The notes beneath the pieces are model-generated. The model saw nothing but the letters and a program-made list of their open reading frames with translations, was not told the DNA's origin and did not search any database. From assembly GCA_024638545.1 (NCBI GenBank), contig JAHEKD010000047.1, forward strand, positions 1 to 9,781: a stretch of 9,781 bases of DNA, given 5' to 3'. This stretch comes from Gammaproteobacteria bacterium. GTDB lineage: Bacteria > Pseudomonadota > Gammaproteobacteria > Arenicellales > JAHEKD01. A program made the translations under genes and the position numbers. Below, piece by piece: positions 1 to 5,639 of the stretch (its first letter is position 1; every line of letters starts with the position of its first letter).

Positions 1-80
1 TGATTTTAAAAGTGTACCCACTACTTTCACTTATTTCTACTTTTCCTTATTTATCAATAACTTAGGTGTTAAAATCTCAA
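1..80. other. AT-rich DNA left of the att scar, no gene seen
   Basis: No reading frame or RNA is recognisable here. The stretch AGTGTACCCACT (10-21) has AGTG/CACT ends and resembles the short repeats often found at island termini, but one copy is too little to call. Lying immediately left of the tRNA fragment, this DNA is probably the end of a neighbouring element rather than the missing 5' half of the tRNA: the bases before 81 do not pair with the anticodon stem. Confidence 0.4.
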
Positions 81-125
81 CTCATAATCCATTGGTCGTA
101 GGTTCAAGTCCTACCGGGCCCACCA
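81..125 (+). other. 3' fragment of tRNA-Ile2(CAT): integration (att) scar
   Basis: The sequence reads as the second half of a tRNA. It has an anticodon loop CTCATAA (81-87, anticodon CAT at 83-85), the 3' anticodon strand TCCAT (88-92), variable loop TGGTC, a perfect T stem GTAGG/CCTAC (98-102/110-114) around TTCAAGT, acceptor strand CGGGCCC (115-121), discriminator A and encoded CCA (123-125). The variable loop and T arm fit tRNA-Ile2 (lysidine type) better than elongator tRNA-Met. The D arm, the 5' acceptor strand and the 5' anticodon strand are missing: CTCAA before position 81 cannot pair with TCCAT. Tyrosine integrases that target tRNA genes cross over near the anticodon loop and leave exactly this kind of 3' duplicate, and a broken integrase follows downstream. 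The fragment is not expected to be functional. Confidence 0.85.
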
Positions 126-311
126 AATTTACTCAATAAAAACAATAACTTGTGTAATATTTTCTCTAGCAAACCGTATATATATCTTTTATTGTGCGTA
201 ATTTAAAACGATTTATATGTGACCAGATACGAAGGCTATAACAGCAATTAAAAAATAGTATGCAATCAAAAAATGATTGCAGGTGATGGCAAATTTTAAT
301 ATCATTAAAAA
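126..311. other. AT-rich leader between att scar and hicA
   Basis: No gene is seen. It holds the perfect inverted repeat listed separately and presumably the hicA promoter. A weak candidate is TTGTGC (192-197) and TATATG (214-219) with a 16-base spacer; both boxes are imperfect, so the assignment is tentative. Confidence 0.35.
261..281. promoter_or_regulatory. Perfect inverted repeat, candidate hicAB operator
   Basis: TGCAATCA (261-268) and TGATTGCA (274-281) are exact reverse complements separated by five A residues. The site lies 31-51 bases before the hicA GTG, where an autoregulatory operator would sit. HicB antitoxins with DNA-binding C-termini repress their own operon through palindromes. 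The hicB product here ends in a ribbon-helix-helix-like domain, so HicB binding is the simplest reading. The repeat is seen directly; its function is inferred. Confidence 0.6.
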
Positions 312-566
312 GTGAATAGCAAACATCGGAAAACGCTCAAAGCGATATTTTCATCACCCACACCAATAAACCTGGAGTGGGCCAGAATCGAATCGATGTT
401 TATTGCTATCGGGTGTACGGTTACAGACGGTGCTGGTTCAAGAGTGAAATTTGATTATGAAGGTCATACTGTTGCATTTCACCGACCACATCCTCAGAAG
501 GAAGCTAAACCGTATATGGTACGCATTGCGCGTGAATTTTTGGAATTAACAGGTGTTACACCATGA
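312..566 (+). CDS. hicA: HicA-family mRNA interferase toxin
   Basis: An 84-residue protein of the longer HicA subfamily that begins MNSKHRKTLKAIF. HicA toxins fold like a double-stranded RNA-binding domain and cleave mRNA in the cytoplasm, halting translation until HicB neutralises them. Characteristic stretches are the N-terminal helix, IESMFIAIGC (27-36) and HRPHPQKE (57-64). Where canonical HicA has a GSH motif with the catalytic histidine, this protein has GSR (42-44), so H57 or H60 may take that role. GTG is the start: an in-frame TAA lies at 306-308, only one codon before it. No clear Shine-Dalgarno is visible. The stop overlaps the hicB start, so the pair is one operon in the usual toxin-first HicAB order. 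Confidence 0.88.
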   Translation: MNSKHRKTLKAIFSSPTPINLEWARIESMFIAIGCTVTDGAGSRVKFDYEGHTVAFHRPHPQKEAKPYMVRIAREFLELTGVTP

Positions 567-913
567 ATAATTTAAATTACAGAGGCTACCATGCAATCGT
601 TCAATATGAGGCGGACAGTGATGTTTTTGTTGGACGTTTGGCCGGGATAAGTGACATTATTACATTTGAAGCAGATACAGTTGCTGGTTTGAAATCAGCA
701 TTTATTGAAGCAGTGGATGATTACCTGGCTCACTGCAAAAAAATTAATAAATCACCTCAAAAGGAATTTTCAGGAAAATTAATGCTGCGAGTGAGTCCAT
801 CCGTACACGCTAAACTTTCTTTGGCGACAGAATTAAGCCGGGCAAAAAGTATGAATGAGTTTGCGGAACAAGCACTGGATAAAGCTGCACAGGAATACAT
901 TGAAACTCAGTAA
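563..913 (+). CDS. hicB: HicB-family antitoxin with C-terminal DNA-binding domain
   Basis: A 116-residue HicB. Residues 1-65 form the HicB fold (YRGYHAIVQYEADSDVFVG, then the GISDIITFEADT and AFIEAVDDYL segments), a partial RNase-H-like fold that binds and blocks HicA. Residues about 70-112 (GKLMLRVSPSVHAKL...SMNEFAEQAL) look like a ribbon-helix-helix DNA-binding domain, which would allow autorepression through the palindrome at 261-281. The ATG overlaps the hicA stop as ATGA. A good Shine-Dalgarno AGGTG (551-555) lies 7 bases before it inside hicA, so the antitoxin is translated efficiently and coupled to the toxin. No damage is seen in either gene, so the module is probably active. Confidence 0.9.
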   Translation: MNNLNYRGYHAIVQYEADSDVFVGRLAGISDIITFEADTVAGLKSAFIEAVDDYLAHCKKINKSPQKEFSGKLMLRVSPSVHAKLSLATELSRAKSMNEFAEQALDKAAQEYIETQ

Positions 914-915
914 TG

Positions 916-943
916 TGCTAAATGGACGATGTTAGATTTAGCA
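916..943. repeat. Inverted repeat between hicB and integrase
   Basis: TGCTAAAT (916-923) and ATTTAGCA (936-943) are exact reverse complements with a 12-base spacer, beginning 2 bases after the hicB stop and ending 13 bases before the integrase ATG. The stem is AT-rich and no T-tract follows, so it is a poor intrinsic terminator. An operator for integrase expression or a recombination-related site is as likely. Confidence 0.45.
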
Positions 944-956
944 AACTGAACCTATA

Positions 957-2074
957 ATGGCCACAATTACCAAGACTGACTCCGGAAGATGGAAAGCGAT
1001 TATCCGTAGACAGGGTTGGCCCAAAGTCTCCAAAACATTCCGCACCAAGCGTGATGCCGAGAATTGGGCACGCACCACTGAAGATGAAATAATAAGGGGA
1101 ATATTTGTTCCCAGAAGCCGCTCAGAGAAATTGACCCTACCCCGGCACTTAATCGCTACTTAAAAGAAGTCACCCCAACCAAAAAACCAAAAACCCAAAG
1201 TTCTGAGCATATCCGCGCAGAGCAGCTTAAAAAAGAGTTGGGCCGCTACAGCCTTGCAGCACTCAACACTGAGATTATTGCCAATTATCGAGACAAACGA
1301 ATTGATGAAGGCAAAAGCGCCACGACAATCCGACTCGAATTGGCCTTGCTCAGCCATTTATTCACCATCGCTATCCAGGAATGGCGATTGGGGTTAGTCG
1401 CCAATCCAGTCCTGAATGTCAGAAAACCCAGTCCAGCAGAAGGAAGGAACCGCAGACTGGTAGGTGACGAGGAAGACCGATTACTCAGAGCCTGCGATCA
1501 GCACAGCAATCCGTTCCTGGGCTGGATTGTCAGAATAGCGCTCTACACAGCCATGCGCCACGGCGAAATCATTTCACTCACACGAAGTCAGGTAAACCTG
1601 GTAAGAAGCACCGTCTTCCTGCCCGACACCAAAAACAACGAAGTCCGAACCGTCCCCCTGACCAACAAAGCAGCAGAAACATTCAGACAAGCACTAAACC
1701 ACCCCGTCAGACCCATCGATTCAGATCTACTCTTCTTCGGCGAGCCCGGCAGAGACGGCAAACGCAGACCCTACACCACAAACCGAATGTGGGCCGAAGC
1801 ACTTAAACGCGCTGAAATCACCAACCTAAGACTCCACGACCTGCGCCACGAAGCCACCAGCCGTTTCGTTGAAGCCGGCCTAACCGATCAGGAAGTCGCC
1901 TCCATCACCGGCCACAAATCCATGCAGATGCTGAAGCGCTACACACATCTTCGCAGTGAAGAACTGGTTAGTAAGATAGCGGAAATTCATCTTACCTTTC
2001 GCTGTGAAAGTCAGCTTTACTACAATCTAGTTTTAGTAAAGCATGCTTTACTTGTGGGTTTGTTTAGTAAATAA
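957..2074 (+). pseudogene. Frameshifted tyrosine recombinase (island integrase)
   Basis: Two frames together encode one phage/island-type tyrosine integrase. The first (957-1163) gives the N-terminal arm-binding domain (MATITKTDSGRWKAIIRR..., FRTKRDAENWA). Around the C4 run at 1140-1143 the homologous reading shifts by one base, as if one base had been deleted. It continues as ALNRYLKEVTPTKKP from 1145 through the core-binding domain to the catalytic domain. Counting from the in-frame ATG at 1238, all catalytic residues are present: R107, K132, H200 and R203 (LHDLRHE), H226 (GHKSM) and Y235 (RYTH). After about SEELVSKIA the last 30 or so residues are unlike the family and are encoded by the control region of the next gene, so the native 3' end seems replaced. 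An internal start at 1238 could give a protein lacking the arm-binding domain. A sequencing error at the C run cannot be excluded. Confidence 0.85.
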
Positions 2075-2083
2075 TACTTTACT
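2004..2083 (+). promoter_or_regulatory. Three phased palindromes: candidate operator array of the Fic gene
   Basis: Three 18-bp palindromes follow one another with centres exactly 31 bp apart: GTGAAAG-TCAG-CTTTACT (2004-2021), AGTAAAG-CATG-CTTTACT (2035-2052, a perfect palindrome) and AGTAAAT-AATA-CTTTACT (2066-2083). CTTTACT is identical in all three copies. The last palindrome ends on the base before the Fic ATG. A spacing of 31 bp is about three helical turns, so bound dimers would lie on one face of the DNA. A possible -10 box TACAAT (2021-2026) touches the first site; no good -35 box is visible. The Fic protein has its own wHTH end and is the obvious candidate binder. The repeats are seen directly; binding is inference. 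Confidence 0.72.
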
Positions 2084-3229
2084 ATGAAAAAAACGGGACA
2101 ATATGTAACAAGCAGTGTAGCAGGCGAAATAGTAAAAGCGTTTGTGCCAGCCAATTTGCCGCCAACTATAAATAGTAAAACCCTTGAAGCCATCAGCGTA
2201 TTATTAAAGTCAGCGGAAACATCGCTTGAAAAATTGAATATTGCAGGTGAGATGATCCCGTCTGTCAATTGGTTTATTTATGCTTTTGTCAGAAAAGAAG
2301 CGTTACTCTCCTCAGAAATTGAAGGCACACAAGCAACTCTGGTCGATGTTTTTTCACATGAAAGGCTACATCAGGTTGAAACATCGTCAATTGATGATGT
2401 TGTAGAAGTGACCAATTATGTCAGAGCAATTAATTATGCATTTGATGAATTAAATAAACCACGGGGTCTACCATTATCAATGCGATTGTTGAATCAGTGT
2501 CATCGACGACTGATGCAAGGCGTGAGGGGAGCCACTAAGCAACCTGGACAAATCAGAAAGTCACAGAACTGGATAGGTGGTACACGTCCAGGGAATGCTC
2601 GATTTGTGCCACCACCTCACACCGAATTGACTAACTTGTTAGGAAGTCTTGAGAAATATTGGCATCAGAACGATGCTTTGCATCCTATGCTGCGCATTGC
2701 GGCTTGCCATGTACAATTTGAAACAATCCATCCTTATCTAGATGGAAATGGCAGAATTGGCAGAATGTTAATTACACTATTGCTGGCACACTGGGAACTT
2801 TTACGCAGTCCATTACTGTATCTGAGTCATTATTTCAAAGCTCATCAGTCTGAATACTACACCTGTCTTGAAAAAGTCAGAACAGAAGGAGATTGGTCTG
2901 GCTGGTTTAGTTTTTTTCTTGAAGGGGTTGCAGACGTTGCATCTAACGCAGCAAAGACAGCAACTTTTTTACACAAACAAGTTAATCATGATCGGCAAGT
3001 GTTACATTACCAAAATAATGTGACCGTTCCGGCTATTCAACTTTTTGAGAAATTACCCGAGAACCCGGTAGTATCGATGCAAATGGTGACACAGCTGCTG
3101 GAAACCACCAAGCCTACTGCCACTAAAGCAATTCAAATTCTTCAACAGTGTGGAATTCTTAAGCAAATTGGTGATAAAAACCGGAACAGGGTATTTCAAT
3201 ATCAGAACTACATTCGTATTCTGGGATAA
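2084..3229 (+). CDS. Fic family protein with N-terminal inhibitory motif and C-terminal wHTH
   Basis: A 381-residue Fic protein of the common Fic_N-Fic-wHTH type. The Fic core HPYLDGNGRIGR (216-227) matches HxFx(D/E)GNGRxxR with Y for F. H216 would be the catalytic base, D220 would bind Mg2+ and R224/R227 would hold the nucleotide phosphates, so it should be able to transfer AMP from ATP to a target hydroxyl. S76-SEI-E80-G81 in the N-terminal helix matches the class II inhibitory motif (S/T)xxxE(G/N), whose glutamate blocks productive ATP binding, so the enzyme is probably kept off in cis. VRKEALLSSEIEGTQ (69-83) is typical of the family. Residues about 325-381 form a winged-helix-like DNA-binding end. 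The ATG follows the operator array directly; no Shine-Dalgarno is seen. The AMPylation target is unknown. The gene ends 2 bases before the convergent mmyB. Confidence 0.92.
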   Translation: MKKTGQYVTSSVAGEIVKAFVPANLPPTINSKTLEAISVLLKSAETSLEKLNIAGEMIPSVNWFIYAFVRKEALLSSEIEGTQATLVDVFSHERLHQVETSSIDDVVEVTNYVRAINYAFDELNKPRGLPLSMRLLNQCHRRLMQGVRGATKQPGQIRKSQNWIGGTRPGNARFVPPPHTELTNLLGSLEKYWHQNDALHPMLRIAACHVQFETIHPYLDGNGRIGRMLITLLLAHWELLRSPLLYLSHYFKAHQSEYYTCLEKVRTEGDWSGWFSFFLEGVADVASNAAKTATFLHKQVNHDRQVLHYQNNVTVPAIQLFEKLPENPVVSMQMVTQLLETTKPTATKAIQILQQCGILKQIGDKNRNRVFQYQNYIRILG

Positions 3230-3231
3230 AT

Positions 3232-3819
3232 TTATTTTCTGGATATAAAATCAATCATTAGTTGATAATCACCATCATCAGCTGTACGAAGTGCCTTTAT
3301 ATAGTTTTGACGATGTGTCTCATCATTAATTGACTCATCAGTACTCCAGTTTACTGGCTTTTGACTAAGTTGATACTCAAGAACCGCATCGGTGAAGACA
3401 CGCGCATGCCGGCCATTTCCATTTGAGAAAGGATGAATCTGAACCAGCCGATGATGCAATCGAGCAGCAAATTCTTCTCGCGAATAAGCCTGGTGATCAA
3501 TCCAGTATTTCGCATCATCCAGAAGGTTTCGAACTTCAGTGCTGATATTCACCGGGCCGACACCTATATTTTTACCTGTCCGCCTGTATTTACCCGCCCA
3601 ATCCCAAACTGCTCCAAAGAGTTTTTGATGAAGTTCTAATAAAAATCCCTCATTCAGTAGTTTGTTATAGCTGCGTTGACGAGATAACCATTTCAGGCCA
3701 TCCTGAATATTCTGCTGTTCCAGTTGGTCAAGCTCGATCCGAGTTTCGACATGGGGAAACTTAAGTCCTTCCATTTCATCAGGATCAAGGGGTGTAGCAC
3801 CTTCTGGATATTCCACCAT
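3232..3819 (-). CDS. Mobile mystery protein B, Fic family
   Basis: A 195-residue Fic-domain protein of the TIGR02613 type, always paired with mobile mystery protein A. Landmarks are YPEGATPLDPDEMEGL at the N-terminus, FGAVWDWAGKYR (68-79) and the Fic core HPFSNGNGRHAR (129-140). The Mg2+-binding acidic position of the core is N133 instead of D or E. H129, R137 and R140 are kept, so canonical AMPylation may be altered or the nucleotide substrate may differ. This N appears usual for the MmyB family rather than local damage. No (S/T)xxxE(G/N) inhibitory motif is present in MmyB or MmyA. The ATG overlaps the mmyA stop as TAATG, implying translational coupling. The biochemical function is undetermined. 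Confidence 0.9.
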   Translation of the reverse strand: MVEYPEGATPLDPDEMEGLKFPHVETRIELDQLEQQNIQDGLKWLSRQRSYNKLLNEGFLLELHQKLFGAVWDWAGKYRRTGKNIGVGPVNISTEVRNLLDDAKYWIDHQAYSREEFAARLHHRLVQIHPFSNGNGRHARVFTDAVLEYQLSQKPVNWSTDESINDETHRQNYIKALRTADDGDYQLMIDFISRK

Positions 3820-4289
3820 TAGACATCGCCAGGATTATTCGCATTCCACAAGTCCCGCGGCATATCACGAATCAATCGCTCGATTTCATGTTTGACCTGA
3901 GTTTTAAGGGCTTCATCCGAAAGCTGTTGTGCTTCCAGCTTCATCTGGATATCTGCTTTCATCACCAGATCTCGAGCTTTGTTTCTGGCCTGCTTTTCAA
4001 TCATCGAATCAATTGATGTTCTGGGAACCAAGGCATAAACAAGCTCGCAATCCAGACTATCTGCCACACGACGCAATTGTTTTAATGTGATCCGGTCCTC
4101 CACTTCCATACGTTCCATCTGGGTCGCTCGAGGTGTAGAGACACCCAATCGATCTGCGAGCTGAAGGCTACTCATGCCCAATGCTTTGCGCAATGTGCGA
4201 ATCCAACCCTCCTTAGGACGCTTTATGCCTTTAAAAGAGCCAAGTTCAGCAAATTTATTACGGTATTGATTTTGGAGAATTTCTTTCAT
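3819..4289 (-). CDS. Mobile mystery protein A, XRE-type HTH regulator
   Basis: A 156-residue protein of the TIGR02612 type, the upstream partner of mobile mystery protein B. An XRE-like helix-turn-helix occupies residues about 28-62 (WIRTLRKALGMSSLQLADRLGVS, then STPRATQMERME), followed by a short strand segment and a charged helical C-terminal half. I chose the ATG at 4289 (MKEILQNQYRNKF...), which fits family length. An in-frame ATG at 4343 would add 18 hydrophobic residues encoded by the operator region and is unlikely. The pair resembles an antitoxin/regulator plus toxin-like Fic enzyme. The family occurs recurrently on plasmids and islands. MmyA probably represses its own operon through the AT-rich repeats upstream. 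Confidence 0.9.
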   Translation of the reverse strand: MKEILQNQYRNKFAELGSFKGIKRPKEGWIRTLRKALGMSSLQLADRLGVSTPRATQMERMEVEDRITLKQLRRVADSLDCELVYALVPRTSIDSMIEKQARNKARDLVMKADIQMKLEAQQLSDEALKTQVKHEIERLIRDMPRDLWNANNPGDV

Positions 4290-4293
4290 TGTG

Positions 4294-4378
4294 CTATAAA
4301 TATAAAGTAATAGTTTTATTAAGACACTATATAAATATAGCATAATTAGAAATATATACTATATTTATATAGCATAAT
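4294..4378 (-). promoter_or_regulatory. mmyAB promoter with AT-rich operator-like repeats
   Basis: CTATATAAATATAG (4327-4340) and CTATATTTATATAG (4359-4372) are exact reverse complements of each other, and each is itself nearly palindromic. They start 32 bp apart and both are followed by CATAAT in the same direction. A weaker third copy, CTATAAATATA, starts at 4294, 33 bp from the middle one. On the minus strand the middle copy gives TGCTATATT, an extended -10 (TG at 4342-4341, TATATT at 4339-4334), placing transcription start near 4327 and a leader of about 37 bases before mmyA. Operators covering the promoter suggest repression, most simply by MmyA. The repeats are seen; the regulator is inferred. 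Confidence 0.6.
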
Positions 4379-4478
4379 CATCAATGCACCGTAGATATTG
4401 CTTGCTCAAAATCTGATACTCAGACAGTATTCAGGTCAAAATCAAAATTATGTAAAAAGTAACATCAAATAAATACAC
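4379..4478. other. Leader of sbcD, no clear promoter
   Basis: This divergent spacer must contain the sbcD promoter unless the operon is read from elsewhere, yet no convincing -35/-10 pair is visible. ATACT/AGTAT (4416-4420/4426-4430) is a short inverted repeat around CAGAC. No strong Shine-Dalgarno precedes the sbcD ATG. Confidence 0.3.
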
Positions 4479-5639
4479 ATGAAATTCCTGCATACAGCAG
4501 ACTGGCATATCGGTCGGCTATTTCACAATATTTCCTTGCTGGAAGATCAACGCCATGTGCTTGATCAGCTCTTAGGCTATTTAGAAAGTGAAGCAATTGA
4601 TGCCGTCATCATTGCAGGCGATGTTTACGACCGTTCGGTTCCACCTTCATCTTCAGTGGAGTTGCTTGATCAGGTGCTTAGTCAAATTTGTATGGATATG
4701 GGTATACCCGTCATTATGATCCCCGGCAATCATGATAGCGCTCAGCGCTTGAATTTTGGTTCCAGGCAGCTGAGTCAGGCAGGGCTTTATATCATTGGTG
4801 ATCTCGATCAGATTGTTAAACCTGTTATCGTGAGTGGGGACGAAGGCGATGTCTGTTTTTATGGTATTCCGTATCATAATCCCCAGACGGTACGCAATCA
4901 CTTTGGTGTAGAGGTATCCAGCTTTGATGAAGCAAATGCCTATTTAGTCGAGATGATCACCTCAACGATGTCCAAAAAAAATGCATCCAAAAAAAACGCA
5001 AATGTGCTGATTGGGCATTGTTTTGTAGAGGGCGGTGAAGAATCTGATTCTGAGCGTCCACTATCCATTGGCGGAGCAGATAAGGTCAGTTACAAACCGT
5101 TTACTGTGTTTGATTATGTCGCGCTTGGCCACTTGCATAGCCCGCAGTTTAAAGGTGAAGAGCACATCCGTTATTCCGGTTCTATTCTTAAATACAGCTT
5201 TTCTGAGCAGCACCAAAATAAAGGTGTGACGTTAGTGGAAATAGATAATTCCGGGCTTAAATCAACAAAGCACTTGCCGCTAACGCCGCTTCGAGATATG
5301 CGAATTATTGAAGGTGAGATAAATACAATTCTTGAACAGGGTAAAGTTGATCCCAACAGTGATGATTACCTGATGATCAGATTGACAGATCGTCACGCAA
5401 TTCTTGATCCCATGAGCCGATTACGGGACGTCTACCCAAATGTATTGCACCTTGAAAAACCGGGTATGCTTCAGAGCGCTGATAATCCAATCAATCGTGA
5501 AAAGCTGAAGCGGGGTGAACTTGAAATGTTCCGGGACTTTTTTGAACAAGTCTCAGGGCATGAATTAACCAGTCAGCAAGATGAGGCGATTCGTAAGACC
5601 ATTGAGAAGCTTCATAGAAACCAGGAAGAAGTCGAATGA
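4479..5639 (+). CDS. sbcD: Exonuclease subunit SbcD (Mre11-like)
   Basis: A 386-residue metallophosphoesterase nuclease. All Mn2+-binding phosphoesterase motifs are present in order: D8-W-H10 (HTADWHIG), GDVYD (47-51, D48), GNHDS (83-87, N84, H85), H180 (IGHCF) and GHLH (217-220). With SbcC it forms the SbcCD complex, which cleaves DNA hairpins and palindromes and processes blocked double-strand ends with ATP-dependent opening by SbcC. The C-terminal third (about 270-386) corresponds to the capping and SbcC-binding region. The start is fixed by MKFLHTADWHIG, matching the family N-terminus. An in-frame 15-bp tandem duplication encodes SKKNASKKNA at 165-174, in a loop between motifs. It overlaps sbcC by ATGA, so the two are one operon. 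Confidence 0.96.
   Translation: MKFLHTADWHIGRLFHNISLLEDQRHVLDQLLGYLESEAIDAVIIAGDVYDRSVPPSSSVELLDQVLSQICMDMGIPVIMIPGNHDSAQRLNFGSRQLSQAGLYIIGDLDQIVKPVIVSGDEGDVCFYGIPYHNPQTVRNHFGVEVSSFDEANAYLVEMITSTMSKKNASKKNANVLIGHCFVEGGEESDSERPLSIGGADKVSYKPFTVFDYVALGHLHSPQFKGEEHIRYSGSILKYSFSEQHQNKGVTLVEIDNSGLKSTKHLPLTPLRDMRIIEGEINTILEQGKVDPNSDDYLMIRLTDRHAILDPMSRLRDVYPNVLHLEKPGMLQSADNPINREKLKRGELEMFRDFFEQVSGHELTSQQDEAIRKTIEKLHRNQEEVE
4971..5000 (+). repeat. 15-bp tandem duplication with two A8 runs inside sbcD
   Basis: Two 15-bp units (4971-4985 and 4986-5000) differ by a single base, TGCA versus CGCA after an A8 run. They encode SKKNA twice, in frame. The A8 tracts are prone to slippage and would shift sbcD out of frame if changed by one base. 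The location is a loop between the GNHD and GHCF motifs, so length change by whole units would be tolerated. Confidence 0.75.

Noticed and set aside
261..281. CRISPR or terminator reading of the inverted repeat before hicA
   Set aside because: Only one copy, no spacers, and no gene ending just upstream with a T-tract.
3298..3345. SxxxE in MmyB (S163-E167) as a class III Fic inhibitory motif
   Set aside because: It is followed by T, not G or N, and lies well before the C-terminal helix where class III inhibitors sit.
4290..4343. Upstream ATG adding 18 residues to MmyA
   Set aside because: The extension is encoded by the operator repeats and is hydrophobic and unlike the family N-terminus.
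4413..4427. LexA-like box (CTG...CAG) before sbcD
   Set aside because: The spacing between CTG and CAG is 9, not the 10 of the gammaproteobacterial LexA box, and the T and A that complete CTGT/ACAG are missing.
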